From DP-36 sp036004365 (lineage in GTDB: Bacteria > Desulfobacterota > Binatia > UBA9968): 12,862 bases of DNA. The number at the start of each line of letters is the position of its first letter. Position 1 is the first letter of the stretch. Of the stretch, positions 1 to 7,174 are shown in pieces. Both the position numbers and the translations under genes were made by a program. The DNA is taken from assembly GCA_036004365.1 (NCBI GenBank), contig DASYRN010000027.1, positions 1 to 12,862 of the forward strand, given 5' to 3'. A model generated the notes under the pieces. The model was given only the letters and a program-made list of their open reading frames with translations, did not search any database and was not told the DNA's origin.

Positions 1-161
1 GTCTGGTGAACTTGGGCAACATCAATCTCAAACATTACAGGGTGAACGAGGATAACGTTACCATCCAAGCTTCGACGATGGCGACTACCTTCCGCTTCTT
101 GAATGAGGGAGAGAGGAAGAAAGTTGCCGACGAAAAGGCCAGGGCTAAAGCGAAAAAGTGA
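1..161 (+). CDS. pilO: PilO C-terminus (partial), type IV pilus alignment protein
   Basis: The frame is open from the left edge to the TGA at 159-161 and encodes about 52 residues. It contains the segment ATTFRFLNEGER, which resembles the last beta strand of PilO proteins, followed by a lysine/alanine-rich tail ending in KAKK. PilO is an inner-membrane, periplasm-facing protein. With PilN it forms the dimer that links the cytoplasmic PilM ring to PilP and the PilQ secretin. Its stop codon overlaps the GTG start of pilP by four bases (GTGA), so the two genes should be translationally coupled. The identity rests on this short C-terminal piece plus its position directly before pilP and pilQ. The start and the membrane anchor lie outside the window. 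Confidence 0.85.
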   Translation, partial: LVNLGNINLKHYRVNEDNVTIQASTMATTFRFLNEGERKKVADEKARAKAKK

Positions 162-796
162 GACGGACCAAGATATCGATAACGGCCACGCTTTCGGGTG
201 CCTTGTTGGCGACGTTTGTCCTGGGTCTGGTTTTCTCGGCGGAGGCGCAGGAGGAGAAGGATACTCCATCGCAGAAAATGAAGGAAGCTATTGATCAATT
301 GGGAAAGGCGCCCGCGGCTGCCGAGAAGACATTGAAGGGCGTGATCGAGGCTGGAAAAGCAAAGCTTCAAGAAACTTTTGGCGAGAAACCTCCCCACAAG
401 AAGGCCGAGGCCGATGCGCTTGAAATGCCGACTAAGAAGGCTGAACCGAAGGAGCTTCCCCGATATTCCGGTGCGGGTAAGCGGGATCCCTTTCGCCCGT
501 TGGCGGCCAAGGGCAGAGGACCTTCCCGTGTTCGTGAAGGCGCCTCCCCGCTTGAGCGAAAAGATGTGGGGCAATTCAAGCTGGTCGGAATCATCTGGGA
601 CATCAAAGAGCCGAGAGCCATGGTGGAGGACACAGATGGCCTTGGCTATACCATAAAGGTCGGGACCCCGATTGGCGACAAGGATGGAAAAGTGAAGGCG
701 ATCAAACAGACTGAGGTCGTGGTTCAAGAGGTCGATATCGATTTTTACGGCGCGAGGAAAATTTACGAGCGTACCATCAGACTATCCCAAGACTAG
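158..796 (+). CDS. pilP: PilP, periplasmic type IV pilus assembly protein
   Basis: The protein has 212 residues and starts at GTG 158, inside the pilO stop. Residues 1-30 form a signal peptide (RRTK, then a hydrophobic stretch ending SAEA, with likely cleavage before Q31). Residues 31-105 are charged, rich in Lys, Ala and Glu, and probably disordered. Residues 107-212 form the PilP beta-sandwich, starting at the typical GKRDPFRPL motif and including FKLVGIIWD and a late IYERTIRL strand. In the family this domain binds the N0 domain of PilQ, while the disordered N-terminal part binds PilN/PilO. Many PilP proteins are lipoproteins, but there is no cysteine in the signal-peptide region here, so this one would be soluble or held only by PilN/O. 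No good ribosome-binding site precedes the GTG, which fits coupling to pilO. Confidence 0.93.
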   Translation: MRRTKISITATLSGALLATFVLGLVFSAEAQEEKDTPSQKMKEAIDQLGKAPAAAEKTLKGVIEAGKAKLQETFGEKPPHKKAEADALEMPTKKAEPKELPRYSGAGKRDPFRPLAAKGRGPSRVREGASPLERKDVGQFKLVGIIWDIKEPRAMVEDTDGLGYTIKVGTPIGDKDGKVKAIKQTEVVVQEVDIDFYGARKIYERTIRLSQD

Positions 797-825
797 CTTG
801 GCCGTCGATCAAGGAGCGTTCTGAT

Positions 826-2793
826 ATGAATAGGAGCCTATTCCATGTAATGCGGAGGCATCTCTTGCGCAGAGTCCTTCTTTGCCTGGGGGCGGGGATG
901 CTCGCTTCCCTCTTTGGCTGCAGCAGCGCCGTCGAGCCCCAGATCCCACCGGTAAGCCGTGGGCCATCCCCAGTGACAGAACCGCAAAAGGCCTCACCGC
1001 CTGAGAAGGAGCAGGCTCTGCATGAGCAGTCCTTCAGACTTGAGGAGCTTTCCGTGTCGGAGGAGCGCGGCCAGACTATCCTATCGATGAAATTCTCCGG
1101 TCCGGTAAAGCAATACCGTCATTTTACCCTCGGCCAGCCTTCGCGCATTGTTTTGGATGTCTTTGGGGAGAGCAAGCAACTGACCCAGGTGGAGAATTAT
1201 CGCGTCGATACCAGTTGGGTCAGCACTCTTAGGCTTAGTTCTGCCGAAGGCTATCTGCGCCTGGTAATGGAGATCTCCGCCGGCACCGTGCCCGCTTATG
1301 AGATCAATCCGGAAAACGGCAGACTTAAGGTGGTTATCGGAGCTGTCAATCCCCAGGTTATGATAAAGAGAGAGTTGCAGCTAGTTCAGGGCGGAAGGCG
1401 GGTAGGGGGGAGATTGGAAGAGGCCAAGCCGGCCGCCTCTGATACGGCGGCTCAGGCCCCAGCGTCTCCGGTTACCCCAACCTCAGAAAAGCCATACACC
1501 GGCCAAAGGGTCTCCCTTGATTTCAAAGATGCAGACATTAAGAACGTTTTTCGCTTGCTAGCCGAGGTGAGCGGTCTGAACATCGTGGTCACTCAGGACG
1601 TGCAGAGAAGGGTTACGGTCCGTTTAATCGATGTGCCCTGGAATCAGGCTCTGGATTTACTCATCGATACGAATGGCCTGGGCAAGGAACAGATCGGTAA
1701 TGTGGTCCGTATCTCCACGGCAACCCAACTTAAAACTGAAAGCGATAACCGAGCCGCGGCTATTAAAGCCAAGGAGAATGAGGAGATTCTGCAGACTGCT
1801 TACATAAATGTCAATTATGCAAAGGCCAAGGAGTTGGTCGACAAGATCAAGCCATGGCTAAGCGGTCGCGGACAGATTACTATGGACGAGAGGAGCAACA
1901 CCATTGTTGTGCGCGATATCAAGAAGAATATAGATGACGCCAACACGATGGTCAGCAAACTCGATACGCGCACCCCTCAGGTCTTGATTGAGTCGAATTT
2001 AATCGAAACCACCCCGACCTTCGCGCGAGCGCTAGGACTTCGTTTTCAGTTGAACAAAGACAGTACAACTTTTAGTAGCGCCGCGGGCGCTGGGACGCCT
2101 TTTACCAATGTCACGGGCGGTTTTCCGTCTCTTCCCACGGGCCTGGGAGGCATTCTTTCTATCATCAAGAACGACTTTGGAGGAATCGGGCTCGATCTCG
2201 CCGCAGCCTTGGAGGCTGCGGAGACGGAAGGAAACATCAAAATCATTTCGCGGCCCTCAGTGGTGACTCTCAACAATGTGGCTTCTACGATCCAGAGCCT
2301 GCGAATTCTAAGGGTAACTCTCCCAACTTCCACCAACATTGCCAGCGGGACCGGAGCGGCGGCCGGCTCAGCAGTGGCCACAGAGAAGATTCCCGTCGGT
2401 ATTATCCTTACAGCTACGCCTCAAGTCTCCAGTGACGGCTTCATCCTGATGAACATTAGTGTAAAGTCCAGCTCCCTCGGAACCCAATCGCCCGGTTCGG
2501 TTATCCCCGACGAACTCAGCCGTGAGGCGATTGCCAATGTCCTCGTTAGGGATGGAGAGACGATTGTTATTGGCGGCATTATGAAAGATACCCGACAGGA
2601 ATCCGAATCCGGTATCCCTTATCTTAAGGATATTCCGGTTCTTGGCTGGCTGTTTAAAAACATTCGCTGGCAGAAGGATTTCGAAGAGCTCATGGTCTTC
2701 ATTACTCCACGGGTCGTTGCCGCAGGTTCCGAAAATCTTCCTAACGCTGAACAGCTCTGGCGTGAACAGATGAAGAAAACTGAAGGGGGATAA
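826..2793 (+). CDS. pilQ: PilQ, outer-membrane type IV pilus secretin
   Basis: The protein has 655 residues and starts at ATG 826, with AAGGAG at 811-816 and a 9-nt spacer. The N-terminus is a lipoprotein signal with a plausible lipobox (LFGC, Cys32). Order of domains: one AMIN domain (about 72-170), which in the family binds peptidoglycan; an Ala/Pro/Ser/Thr linker (about 183-225); the secretin short N-terminal N0 domain (about 226-303, starting RVSLDFKDADI); an N1/NolW domain (about 319-385); and the secretin pore domain (about 386-636). The pore part holds the family signatures VLVRDGETIVIGGI and IPVLGWLF and the closing segment ELMVFITPRVV. It forms the multimeric outer-membrane channel through which the pilus passes. 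Many PilQ proteins have two AMIN domains; only one is visible here. It is 29 bases downstream of pilP. Confidence 0.97.
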   Translation: MNRSLFHVMRRHLLRRVLLCLGAGMLASLFGCSSAVEPQIPPVSRGPSPVTEPQKASPPEKEQALHEQSFRLEELSVSEERGQTILSMKFSGPVKQYRHFTLGQPSRIVLDVFGESKQLTQVENYRVDTSWVSTLRLSSAEGYLRLVMEISAGTVPAYEINPENGRLKVVIGAVNPQVMIKRELQLVQGGRRVGGRLEEAKPAASDTAAQAPASPVTPTSEKPYTGQRVSLDFKDADIKNVFRLLAEVSGLNIVVTQDVQRRVTVRLIDVPWNQALDLLIDTNGLGKEQIGNVVRISTATQLKTESDNRAAAIKAKENEEILQTAYINVNYAKAKELVDKIKPWLSGRGQITMDERSNTIVVRDIKKNIDDANTMVSKLDTRTPQVLIESNLIETTPTFARALGLRFQLNKDSTTFSSAAGAGTPFTNVTGGFPSLPTGLGGILSIIKNDFGGIGLDLAAALEAAETEGNIKIISRPSVVTLNNVASTIQSLRILRVTLPTSTNIASGTGAAAGSAVATEKIPVGIILTATPQVSSDGFILMNISVKSSSLGTQSPGSVIPDELSREAIANVLVRDGETIVIGGIMKDTRQESESGIPYLKDIPVLGWLFKNIRWQKDFEELMVFITPRVVAAGSENLPNAEQLWREQMKKTEGG

Positions 2794-2824
2794 CTCTTCA
2801 ACTCCACCCTCCCCGCTGAAAAAA

Positions 2825-3196
2825 ATGAAAGCTCAGGGCGTCTTCTGTGGTTGGGTGCTTGGGCTCCTGCTGATTACCTTTCCCATATCTTCGAACCTGC
2901 CTGCGAGCCAGGTTCCGCCGCAAAAAGGCACCGACATAATTCAGCTGACTCAGTTTGACGCGTGGCGACCCTACAGAAATCCGAACCAAATCGTCAGAGT
3001 CGGCATGAACAAAGGTGAGGTTCTGACCATTGCTGGTCAGCCGGATCATGAGGAGTCTTATTATCAATCGGGCCAGGGCCGTCTGACACGGATTTCCGAC
3101 TGGTACTATACAAAAGGCGGCGAAAACGCAGAAACGACGCTGCTAAAGTTTGTTGATGACTCCCTAGTCAGTATCACGTCCACGCCGATACGCTAG
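2825..3196 (+). CDS. Small exported BamE/SmpA-like protein
   Basis: The protein has 123 residues, with a hydrophobic signal segment at about 8-23 and possible cleavage after LPA (residue 27). The mature part has the pattern VRVGMNKGEVLTIAGQPD (about 57-74), then SDWYYTKG (91-98) and LLKFVDDSLVSI (106-117). The order VGM-x3-EV-x4-G-x-P, then W-Y, then L-x-F-x-D-x2-V-x2-I is that of the BamE/SmpA/OmlA and DUF2845-type fold, a small alpha-beta domain used in envelope proteins. There is no lipobox; the only cysteine, Cys8, is preceded by GVF. It lies 31 bases after pilQ, without a clear ribosome-binding site, and probably belongs to the pil transcript. Its function is unknown. A role at the outer membrane near the secretin is only a guess from position. 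Confidence 0.75.
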   Translation: MKAQGVFCGWVLGLLLITFPISSNLPASQVPPQKGTDIIQLTQFDAWRPYRNPNQIVRVGMNKGEVLTIAGQPDHEESYYQSGQGRLTRISDWYYTKGGENAETTLLKFVDDSLVSITSTPIR

Positions 3197-3227
3197 GCGT
3201 CCGTCCAATCGCGGCTACCGTCTCTAT

Positions 3228-3256
3228 TTGAAAGAGCACTCTAACCCCTGTAATCT
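3228..3256 (+). promoter_or_regulatory. Possible sigma-70 promoter for the aro cluster
   Basis: The 88 bases between the BamE-like gene and aroC are the only non-coding gap of this size in the left block. They hold TTGAAA (3228-3233, five of six matches to the -35 consensus), a 17-base spacer and TAATCT (3251-3256, a poor -10 match). The spacing is ideal but the -10 box is weak. The aro genes may simply be read through from pilQ, since I see no terminator before this point. Confidence 0.3.
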
Positions 3257-3272
3257 ATGAGGCTATCGTTAT

Positions 3273-3277
3273 AAGGG
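3273..3277 (+). promoter_or_regulatory. Ribosome-binding site that decides the aroC start
   Basis: AAGGG lies 7 bases before ATG 3285. An in-frame TTG at 3279 would add two residues but would sit only one base from this site. The site therefore supports ATG 3285, which also gives the usual chorismate synthase N-terminus MLRYFTAGESHG. Confidence 0.65.
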
Positions 3278-3284
3278 TTTGGCG

Positions 3285-4481
3285 ATGTTGCGTTATTTTA
3301 CAGCAGGCGAATCTCACGGGCCTTGTCTCACCACGATCCTTGACGGTGTGCCCGCCGGATTCCCCATTGATGTTCAGAAGATCAATCACGATCTGTGGCG
3401 GCGGCAGCAGGGCTATGGCCGCGGCGGGCGGATGTTGATTGAAAAGGACGAAGTCCAGATCCGTTCTGGCATCCGCTGGGGGAAGACTTTAGGCTCTCCG
3501 GTTGCTTTTGGGATCGAAAACCGAGACTGGAAAAACTGGACCAAAAAAATGTCACCGGCGCCCGAGGATCGGGACGAATCGATCGCAGTGACAAAACCTC
3601 GGCCCGGACACGCCGATCTTGCTGGGGTTCTAAAGTATGATCAATCGGACATCCGGAATATTCTTGAGCGGGCCAGCGCGCGCGACACGGTCTCGCGCAC
3701 CGCGGTGGGCTCTTTTTGCAAGCAGCTGCTCGCGCCATTCGGCATAAGAATTCTGGCCTATGTGCGCTCGCTGGGGGGGATTGAAGCTAAAACAGAGGGA
3801 CTTACTTGCGAGGAAATTTACGAGCGCGCCGAGCAATCCCCGGTGCGGGTTGCGGACAAAGAGGCCGAGGAAAGAATGATCGCACTGATCGACGATTGCA
3901 AAAAGAAAGGCGACACGCTGGGAGGGATCTTTGAAGTTGTGGCCTTGGGAATTCCGCCGGGGCTAGGCAGCCACGCCCAATGGGATCGCAAGCTGGATGC
4001 TCGTTTGGCCAAAGGCCTCATGAGCATACAGGCGATCAAAGGCGTTGAGGTCGGCCTCGGATTCGAGATGGCCCGGCGGCGCGGCTCTGAAGTGCACGAT
4101 GAGATCTTTTTCGATCCGCACAAGATGGTTTCCGAAGGGACGCCGAGGGTGATTCCCACGGGTTTTTACCGAGGCAGCAATAACTCGGGAGGGACCGAAG
4201 GCGGCATGTCCAACGGCGCTCCTATGGTTGTTCGCGCGGCCATGAAGCCGATATCGACCCTGATGAGCCCACTCCAGTCCGTAGATCTAAAGTCCAAGCA
4301 GTCTGTGGATGCTTCGGTGGAGCGGTCGGATGTCTGTTCGGCGCCGGCTGCAGCCGTGGTGGGAGAAGCCGTAGTGGCCTTCGAGATCGCCGCGGCTTTC
4401 TTTGAAAAGTTCGGCGGCGACTCCCTCCGCGAGATCACACGCAATTACGAAGGCTACCTGGCACAGATCAAAGACTTTTGA
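3285..4481 (+). CDS. aroC: Chorismate synthase
   Basis: The protein has 398 residues. It converts 5-enolpyruvylshikimate-3-phosphate to chorismate, the last step of the shikimate pathway, in the cytoplasm and using reduced FMN as cofactor. Family motifs are present in order: GESHG (8-12, with His11), RPGHADL (106-112, with His109), RNILERASARDTVSR (about 124-138), the FMN-binding loop GSNNSGGTEGGMSNG, and RSDVCSAPAAAVVGE near the C-terminus with Asp349. These two histidines and the aspartate correspond to the residues implicated in catalysis in the family. The length is at the long end of the bacterial range. The last four bases (TTGA) contain the start of aroK. The start was chosen from the ribosome-binding site at 3273-3277; TTG 3279 is the alternative. 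Confidence 0.97.
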   Translation: MLRYFTAGESHGPCLTTILDGVPAGFPIDVQKINHDLWRRQQGYGRGGRMLIEKDEVQIRSGIRWGKTLGSPVAFGIENRDWKNWTKKMSPAPEDRDESIAVTKPRPGHADLAGVLKYDQSDIRNILERASARDTVSRTAVGSFCKQLLAPFGIRILAYVRSLGGIEAKTEGLTCEEIYERAEQSPVRVADKEAEERMIALIDDCKKKGDTLGGIFEVVALGIPPGLGSHAQWDRKLDARLAKGLMSIQAIKGVEVGLGFEMARRRGSEVHDEIFFDPHKMVSEGTPRVIPTGFYRGSNNSGGTEGGMSNGAPMVVRAAMKPISTLMSPLQSVDLKSKQSVDASVERSDVCSAPAAAVVGEAVVAFEIAAAFFEKFGGDSLREITRNYEGYLAQIKDF

Positions 4482-5026
4482 ATTTGCCTGGACTCTCCGA
4501 AAGAAACATCGCCCTCACCGGCTTTATGGCAGTAGGTAAGAGCGCCGTGGGGCAAAGGCTAAGCCGAAGACTTGGGATGAAATTTGTCGATCTCGATCGC
4601 GCTGTCGAAAAGAAAGAGGGGATGAAGGTAGGGGCGATTTTTGAGCAGAAGGGCGAGGACTATTTCCGCAGCGTAGAAAAGCAGGTGTTGAAAGAAGTGC
4701 TGAGACGCGATGGGCAGGTCATTGCTACCGGAGGCGGGGTGGTCATGGATGAAGAGAATCTCAGCCTTCTGAAGGAGAGGAGTTTTCTCGTTTGGCTAAC
4801 AGCGCCTGTCAGGATTCTGCTTAGAAGAGCGGGCGCAGCGAAGGGGCGTCCGCTCTTGGAGGGTCAGGATCGACGCAAGCGAGTCGAAGAGCTCTTGGAG
4901 CGGCGACAGCCAAGATATGCGCGGGCCGACGTTAGCATCGACACAGGCTTTCTCAGTGTCGATGAGGTGGTAGAGGAAATCATAAAGTCAGTTAAAATTG
5001 AAAAAGGCAAACTGCAAAATGGATAA
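4478..5026 (+). CDS. aroK: Shikimate kinase
   Basis: The protein has 182 residues. It phosphorylates shikimate at the 3-hydroxyl with ATP, step five of the pathway. Visible motifs are the Walker A loop GFMAVGKS (15-22), the DLD motif (Asp38, Asp40; Mg and shikimate binding), Arg64 in the YFRSVE segment, the ATGGG shikimate-binding loop (83-87), the LID arginine in GRPLL (Arg124) and the ERRQPRY segment near 141-147. The start is a TTG that overlaps the aroC stop. No ribosome-binding site is visible, so translation is probably coupled to aroC; TTG 4484 is another possible start. The last residues (EKGKLQNG) are encoded by the start of the palindromic repeat at 5007-5053 and look like an added tail rather than part of the fold. 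Confidence 0.95.
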   Translation: MNLPGLSERNIALTGFMAVGKSAVGQRLSRRLGMKFVDLDRAVEKKEGMKVGAIFEQKGEDYFRSVEKQVLKEVLRRDGQVIATGGGVVMDEENLSLLKERSFLVWLTAPVRILLRRAGAAKGRPLLEGQDRRKRVEELLERRQPRYARADVSIDTGFLSVDEVVEEIIKSVKIEKGKLQNG

Positions 5027-5053
5027 TGCAACATTTTGCATTTTTCAGTTTGC
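5007..5053. repeat. Nested palindromic repeat at the aroK/aroB junction
   Basis: Two perfect 8-bp inverted repeats are nested: GCAAACTG (5007-5014) pairs with CAGTTTGC (5046-5053), and GCAAAATG (5014-5021) pairs with CATTTTGC (5032-5039). The loop is about 10 bases, with a short T bulge (5040-5045) on one side. TGCAATTTGC and ATTTTGCG follow directly, to about 5067, continuing the same vocabulary of TTTGCA units. The composition is much more AT-rich than the flanking genes. It spans the stop of aroK and the stretch before aroB. It resembles short dispersed intergenic palindromes with a GCAAAATG/CAATTTGC theme that I recall from some environmental bacterial genomes; that likeness is from memory only. 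Confidence 0.75.
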
Positions 5054-5079
5054 AATTTGCATTTTGCGTTGAGAATGCG

Positions 5080-6177
5080 ATGCGCACCCTTACGGTAAAT
5101 CTTGGCGACCGATCCTATCCCATCCACGTGGGGGAGAAACTGTTGCCTCATATCGGCGAGTTTCTCCAGCAAGTGGGCTGTCGGGGGAAGGTCGGCATCG
5201 TGACTAATCCGACAGTGGCGGCGCTTTATCTCGGACCCGTGCAAGAGGGACTGAGCCACTCGGGATTTAAGGTTACGTCGATCCTACTGCCAGACGGCGA
5301 AGAGCACAAAAATCTGAGCGCGCTCTCGACTATATATGACCGACTCATCGCCGATCGGTTTGAGCGAGATGCTTTCATTATAGCGCTTGGAGGGGGAGTC
5401 ATTGGCGACATGGCTGGCTTTGCAGCAGCCACTCTCCTCAGAGGGATTTCTTACGTTCAGGTTCCCACCACGCTCCTTGCTCAAGTCGACTCGAGCATCG
5501 GCGGAAAAACCGGGGTCAATCATCAGGGAGGAAAAAATCTCATCGGCGCTTTCTACCAACCCCGCCTCGTCGTCGTTGATCTGGAAGCGCTGCGCACTCT
5601 TCCTCGAAGGGAGTTTGTCTCGGGTTTGGCCGAGGTCATTAAATGCGGGATCATCGCCGATCCCGAGCTCTTTGCTCTGTTGGAGCGAGAGATGGAGCGC
5701 CTTCTGACTCTGGAGGGAAAGCTTTTGGAGCAGATTGTGGCTGCTTCCTGTGCGATCAAGGCCAGGATTGTCGAGAAGGATGAGCACGAAGCGGACCTCC
5801 GTTCGGTCCTAAACTTCGGTCATACGGTGGGGCATGCTCTTGAGGCCGCGACCCGGTATGGAAGATTCCTCCATGGAGAAGCGGTGGCGATTGGGATGGT
5901 TTGTGCTGCCTCCATTTCGGTCAATCAGGGTGCATGCGCCAAAGAGAGCTTTAAGCGCATTCGTCAACTTATTGCTGCTGCGGAGCTGCCTGTCCGGCTG
6001 CCATCGGATATCAGGCTTCCAGATATCATCAAAAATATGGAAGTGGACAAAAAATCGGCGGGCGGAAGAATTAAGTTCGTTCTCTGTGAAGGGATAGGGA
6101 AGACGCGTTTTCACTGGCTCTCTCCAGAGGACGTTGGCGGTGAACTCACAGGTTGTGTCAATAGTGCGCGACCATGA
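5080..6177 (+). CDS. aroB: 3-dehydroquinate synthase
   Basis: The protein has 365 residues. It converts DAHP to 3-dehydroquinate, step two of the pathway, using NAD and a divalent metal. Motifs: DGEEHKN (72-78), the NAD-binding GGGVIGDMAGFAA (104-116), PTTLLAQVDSSIGGKTGVN (129-147), GKNLIGAFYQP (151-161), LAEVIK with metal ligand Glu185, NFGHTVGHALE with His248, and LHGEAVAIGM with His265. The reading frame is open back to ATG 5026, which overlaps the aroK stop (TAATG). The 18 extra residues would be encoded wholly by the palindromic repeat and match nothing expected of AroB. ATG 5080 gives the normal start (MRTLTVNLGDRSYPI), with only a weak GAG-type ribosome-binding site. ATG 5026 stays possible if translation is coupled to aroK. 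Confidence 0.95.
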   Translation: MRTLTVNLGDRSYPIHVGEKLLPHIGEFLQQVGCRGKVGIVTNPTVAALYLGPVQEGLSHSGFKVTSILLPDGEEHKNLSALSTIYDRLIADRFERDAFIIALGGGVIGDMAGFAAATLLRGISYVQVPTTLLAQVDSSIGGKTGVNHQGGKNLIGAFYQPRLVVVDLEALRTLPRREFVSGLAEVIKCGIIADPELFALLEREMERLLTLEGKLLEQIVAASCAIKARIVEKDEHEADLRSVLNFGHTVGHALEAATRYGRFLHGEAVAIGMVCAASISVNQGACAKESFKRIRQLIAAAELPVRLPSDIRLPDIIKNMEVDKKSAGGRIKFVLCEGIGKTRFHWLSPEDVGGELTGCVNSARP

Positions 6178-6722
6178 AGGGCGAATCACCTAGTCCATCG
6201 GAGCTCGTTGATTTGGCTGAGAGCTTGCGTCAGGAGGGACGCATCGAGGAGGCTTTGCACACGGTCAAGCGCTCACTCGAAATGGAGCCGCAACATCCGC
6301 GCGCCGTTCTGCTCTTGGGACGGCTCCTGTATCAAAAGGGGAATGTCTCTCAAGCCCTCAGCGAGCTTCGTTCTCTGAACGCTGTGCTCGGTGAGGATAA
6401 TGGGTTCAGGACCCTCAATCGCGGCTTGCAAGAGATGTTGGAGGCAAAGCACGCACGGATCGAAAATCATGACTTTGAATCTTTTTTCACGACAGAAAGT
6501 ATGGCCCAGCTTCTCACTCAGCAGGGCTATCATTTGGAAGCGTTGAAAGTCTATCGTCAGCTCTATCTTGCCTCAGGAGGGCAGCCCAATTTCTGGAGAG
6601 CCATCTTGGAGATCAGAGATCGGCTGGAGCGGGAAGGTTCACGGGGAACAAGAAAGGAAGCCGTGGCAGAAGAACTGGCGCACTTGAACAGCTGGATAGA
6701 AGCACGGCAAAGGGAATCCTAG
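6174..6722 (+). CDS. Small TPR-repeat protein of the aro cluster
   Basis: The protein has 182 residues, with no signal peptide or membrane segment, so it is probably cytoplasmic. At least three tetratricopeptide-like helix pairs can be read: about 10-42 (AESLRQEGRIEEALHTVKR), 44-72 (LGRLLYQKGNVSQALSELR) and 108-136 (MAQLLTQQGYHLEALKVYRQLY). A charged C-terminal helix follows (about 140-182). TPRs bind other proteins, so this is likely an adaptor, but its partner is unknown. It overlaps aroB by four bases (ATGA) and ends immediately before the aroQ start codon, so it belongs to the same transcript. It has no ribosome-binding site of its own. It could serve the pilus as easily as the pathway enzymes; nothing in the sequence decides this. 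Confidence 0.8.
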   Translation: MKGESPSPSELVDLAESLRQEGRIEEALHTVKRSLEMEPQHPRAVLLLGRLLYQKGNVSQALSELRSLNAVLGEDNGFRTLNRGLQEMLEAKHARIENHDFESFFTTESMAQLLTQQGYHLEALKVYRQLYLASGGQPNFWRAILEIRDRLEREGSRGTRKEAVAEELAHLNSWIEARQRES

Positions 6723-7166
6723 ATGGCGAAAAAGAGAAGAGTCTTGGTGCTTCACGGACCCAACCTGAATCTCCTAGGCAAGCGCCAGCCGGAGTTTTAC
6801 GGTCGAGTGAGCTTAGAACAGATCAATCGCAAGATCCGGGCGCTTGCCGCAGAGCTTGGAGTTGACGTGGAGATTCGCCAGTCCAACAGTGAAGGAGAGT
6901 TAGTCACATGGATTCAGGAAGCTCCGAAACAGTTCGGCGCCATCGTCATTAATGCCGCCGGTTATACCCACTCCAGCGTGGCCCTTAGGGATGCTCTGGC
7001 AGCCGTGGAGTTACCGGCCGTAGAAGTTCACATCTCCAACATCCACAAGCGAGAGGATTTTCGGAAGCGTTCCCTCATTGCCGAAGTCGTGGTGGGACAG
7101 ATCGCTGGATTCGGAGTCGATAGCTATCTTCTGGGGTTGCGGGCCGCAGTGGAGTATCTGCGATAG
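6723..7166 (+). CDS. aroQ: 3-dehydroquinate dehydratase, type II
   Basis: The protein has 147 residues, the usual size for the type II family, which forms dodecamers. It removes water from 3-dehydroquinate to give 3-dehydroshikimate, step three of the pathway. Motifs: HGPNLNLLG (11-19), the flexible lid with Arg21 and the catalytic base Tyr26 (PEFYG), RQSNSEGELV (52-61), INAAGYTHSSVALRDAL (76-92) and VEVHISNIHKREDFR (100-114) with catalytic His103. The segment that usually reads NPGAYTH reads NAAGYTH here. AAAGGGA at 6709-6715 gives a good ribosome-binding site. It starts directly after the TPR gene stop and is the last gene of the plus-strand block. The next gene converges on it with an 8-base gap. 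Confidence 0.97.
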   Translation: MAKKRRVLVLHGPNLNLLGKRQPEFYGRVSLEQINRKIRALAAELGVDVEIRQSNSEGELVTWIQEAPKQFGAIVINAAGYTHSSVALRDALAAVELPAVEVHISNIHKREDFRKRSLIAEVVVGQIAGFGVDSYLLGLRAAVEYLR

Positions 7167-7174
7167 GGTGACCT

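Noticed and set aside
35..727. 230-codon minus-strand open frame
   Set aside because: It is antisense to pilP. The translation is rich in Leu, Arg and Ser with no domain pattern, while the plus strand has a clear PilP.
5007..5053. Rho-independent terminator between aroK and aroB
   Set aside because: The palindrome is AT-rich, is not followed by a T run in the right place, and lies inside an operon whose next gene continues the pathway.
5026..5079. Start of aroB at ATG 5026
   Set aside because: The added 18 residues are encoded by the palindromic repeat and do not resemble AroB N-termini. It is not fully excluded because the TAATG overlap could allow coupling.
5284..5787. 167-codon minus-strand open frame
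   Set aside because: It is antisense to the best conserved part of aroB and has no recognisable motif.
7167..7174. Terminator between aroQ and the convergent coiled-coil gene
   Set aside because: Only 8 bases separate the genes, and I see no hairpin with a T run on either side.
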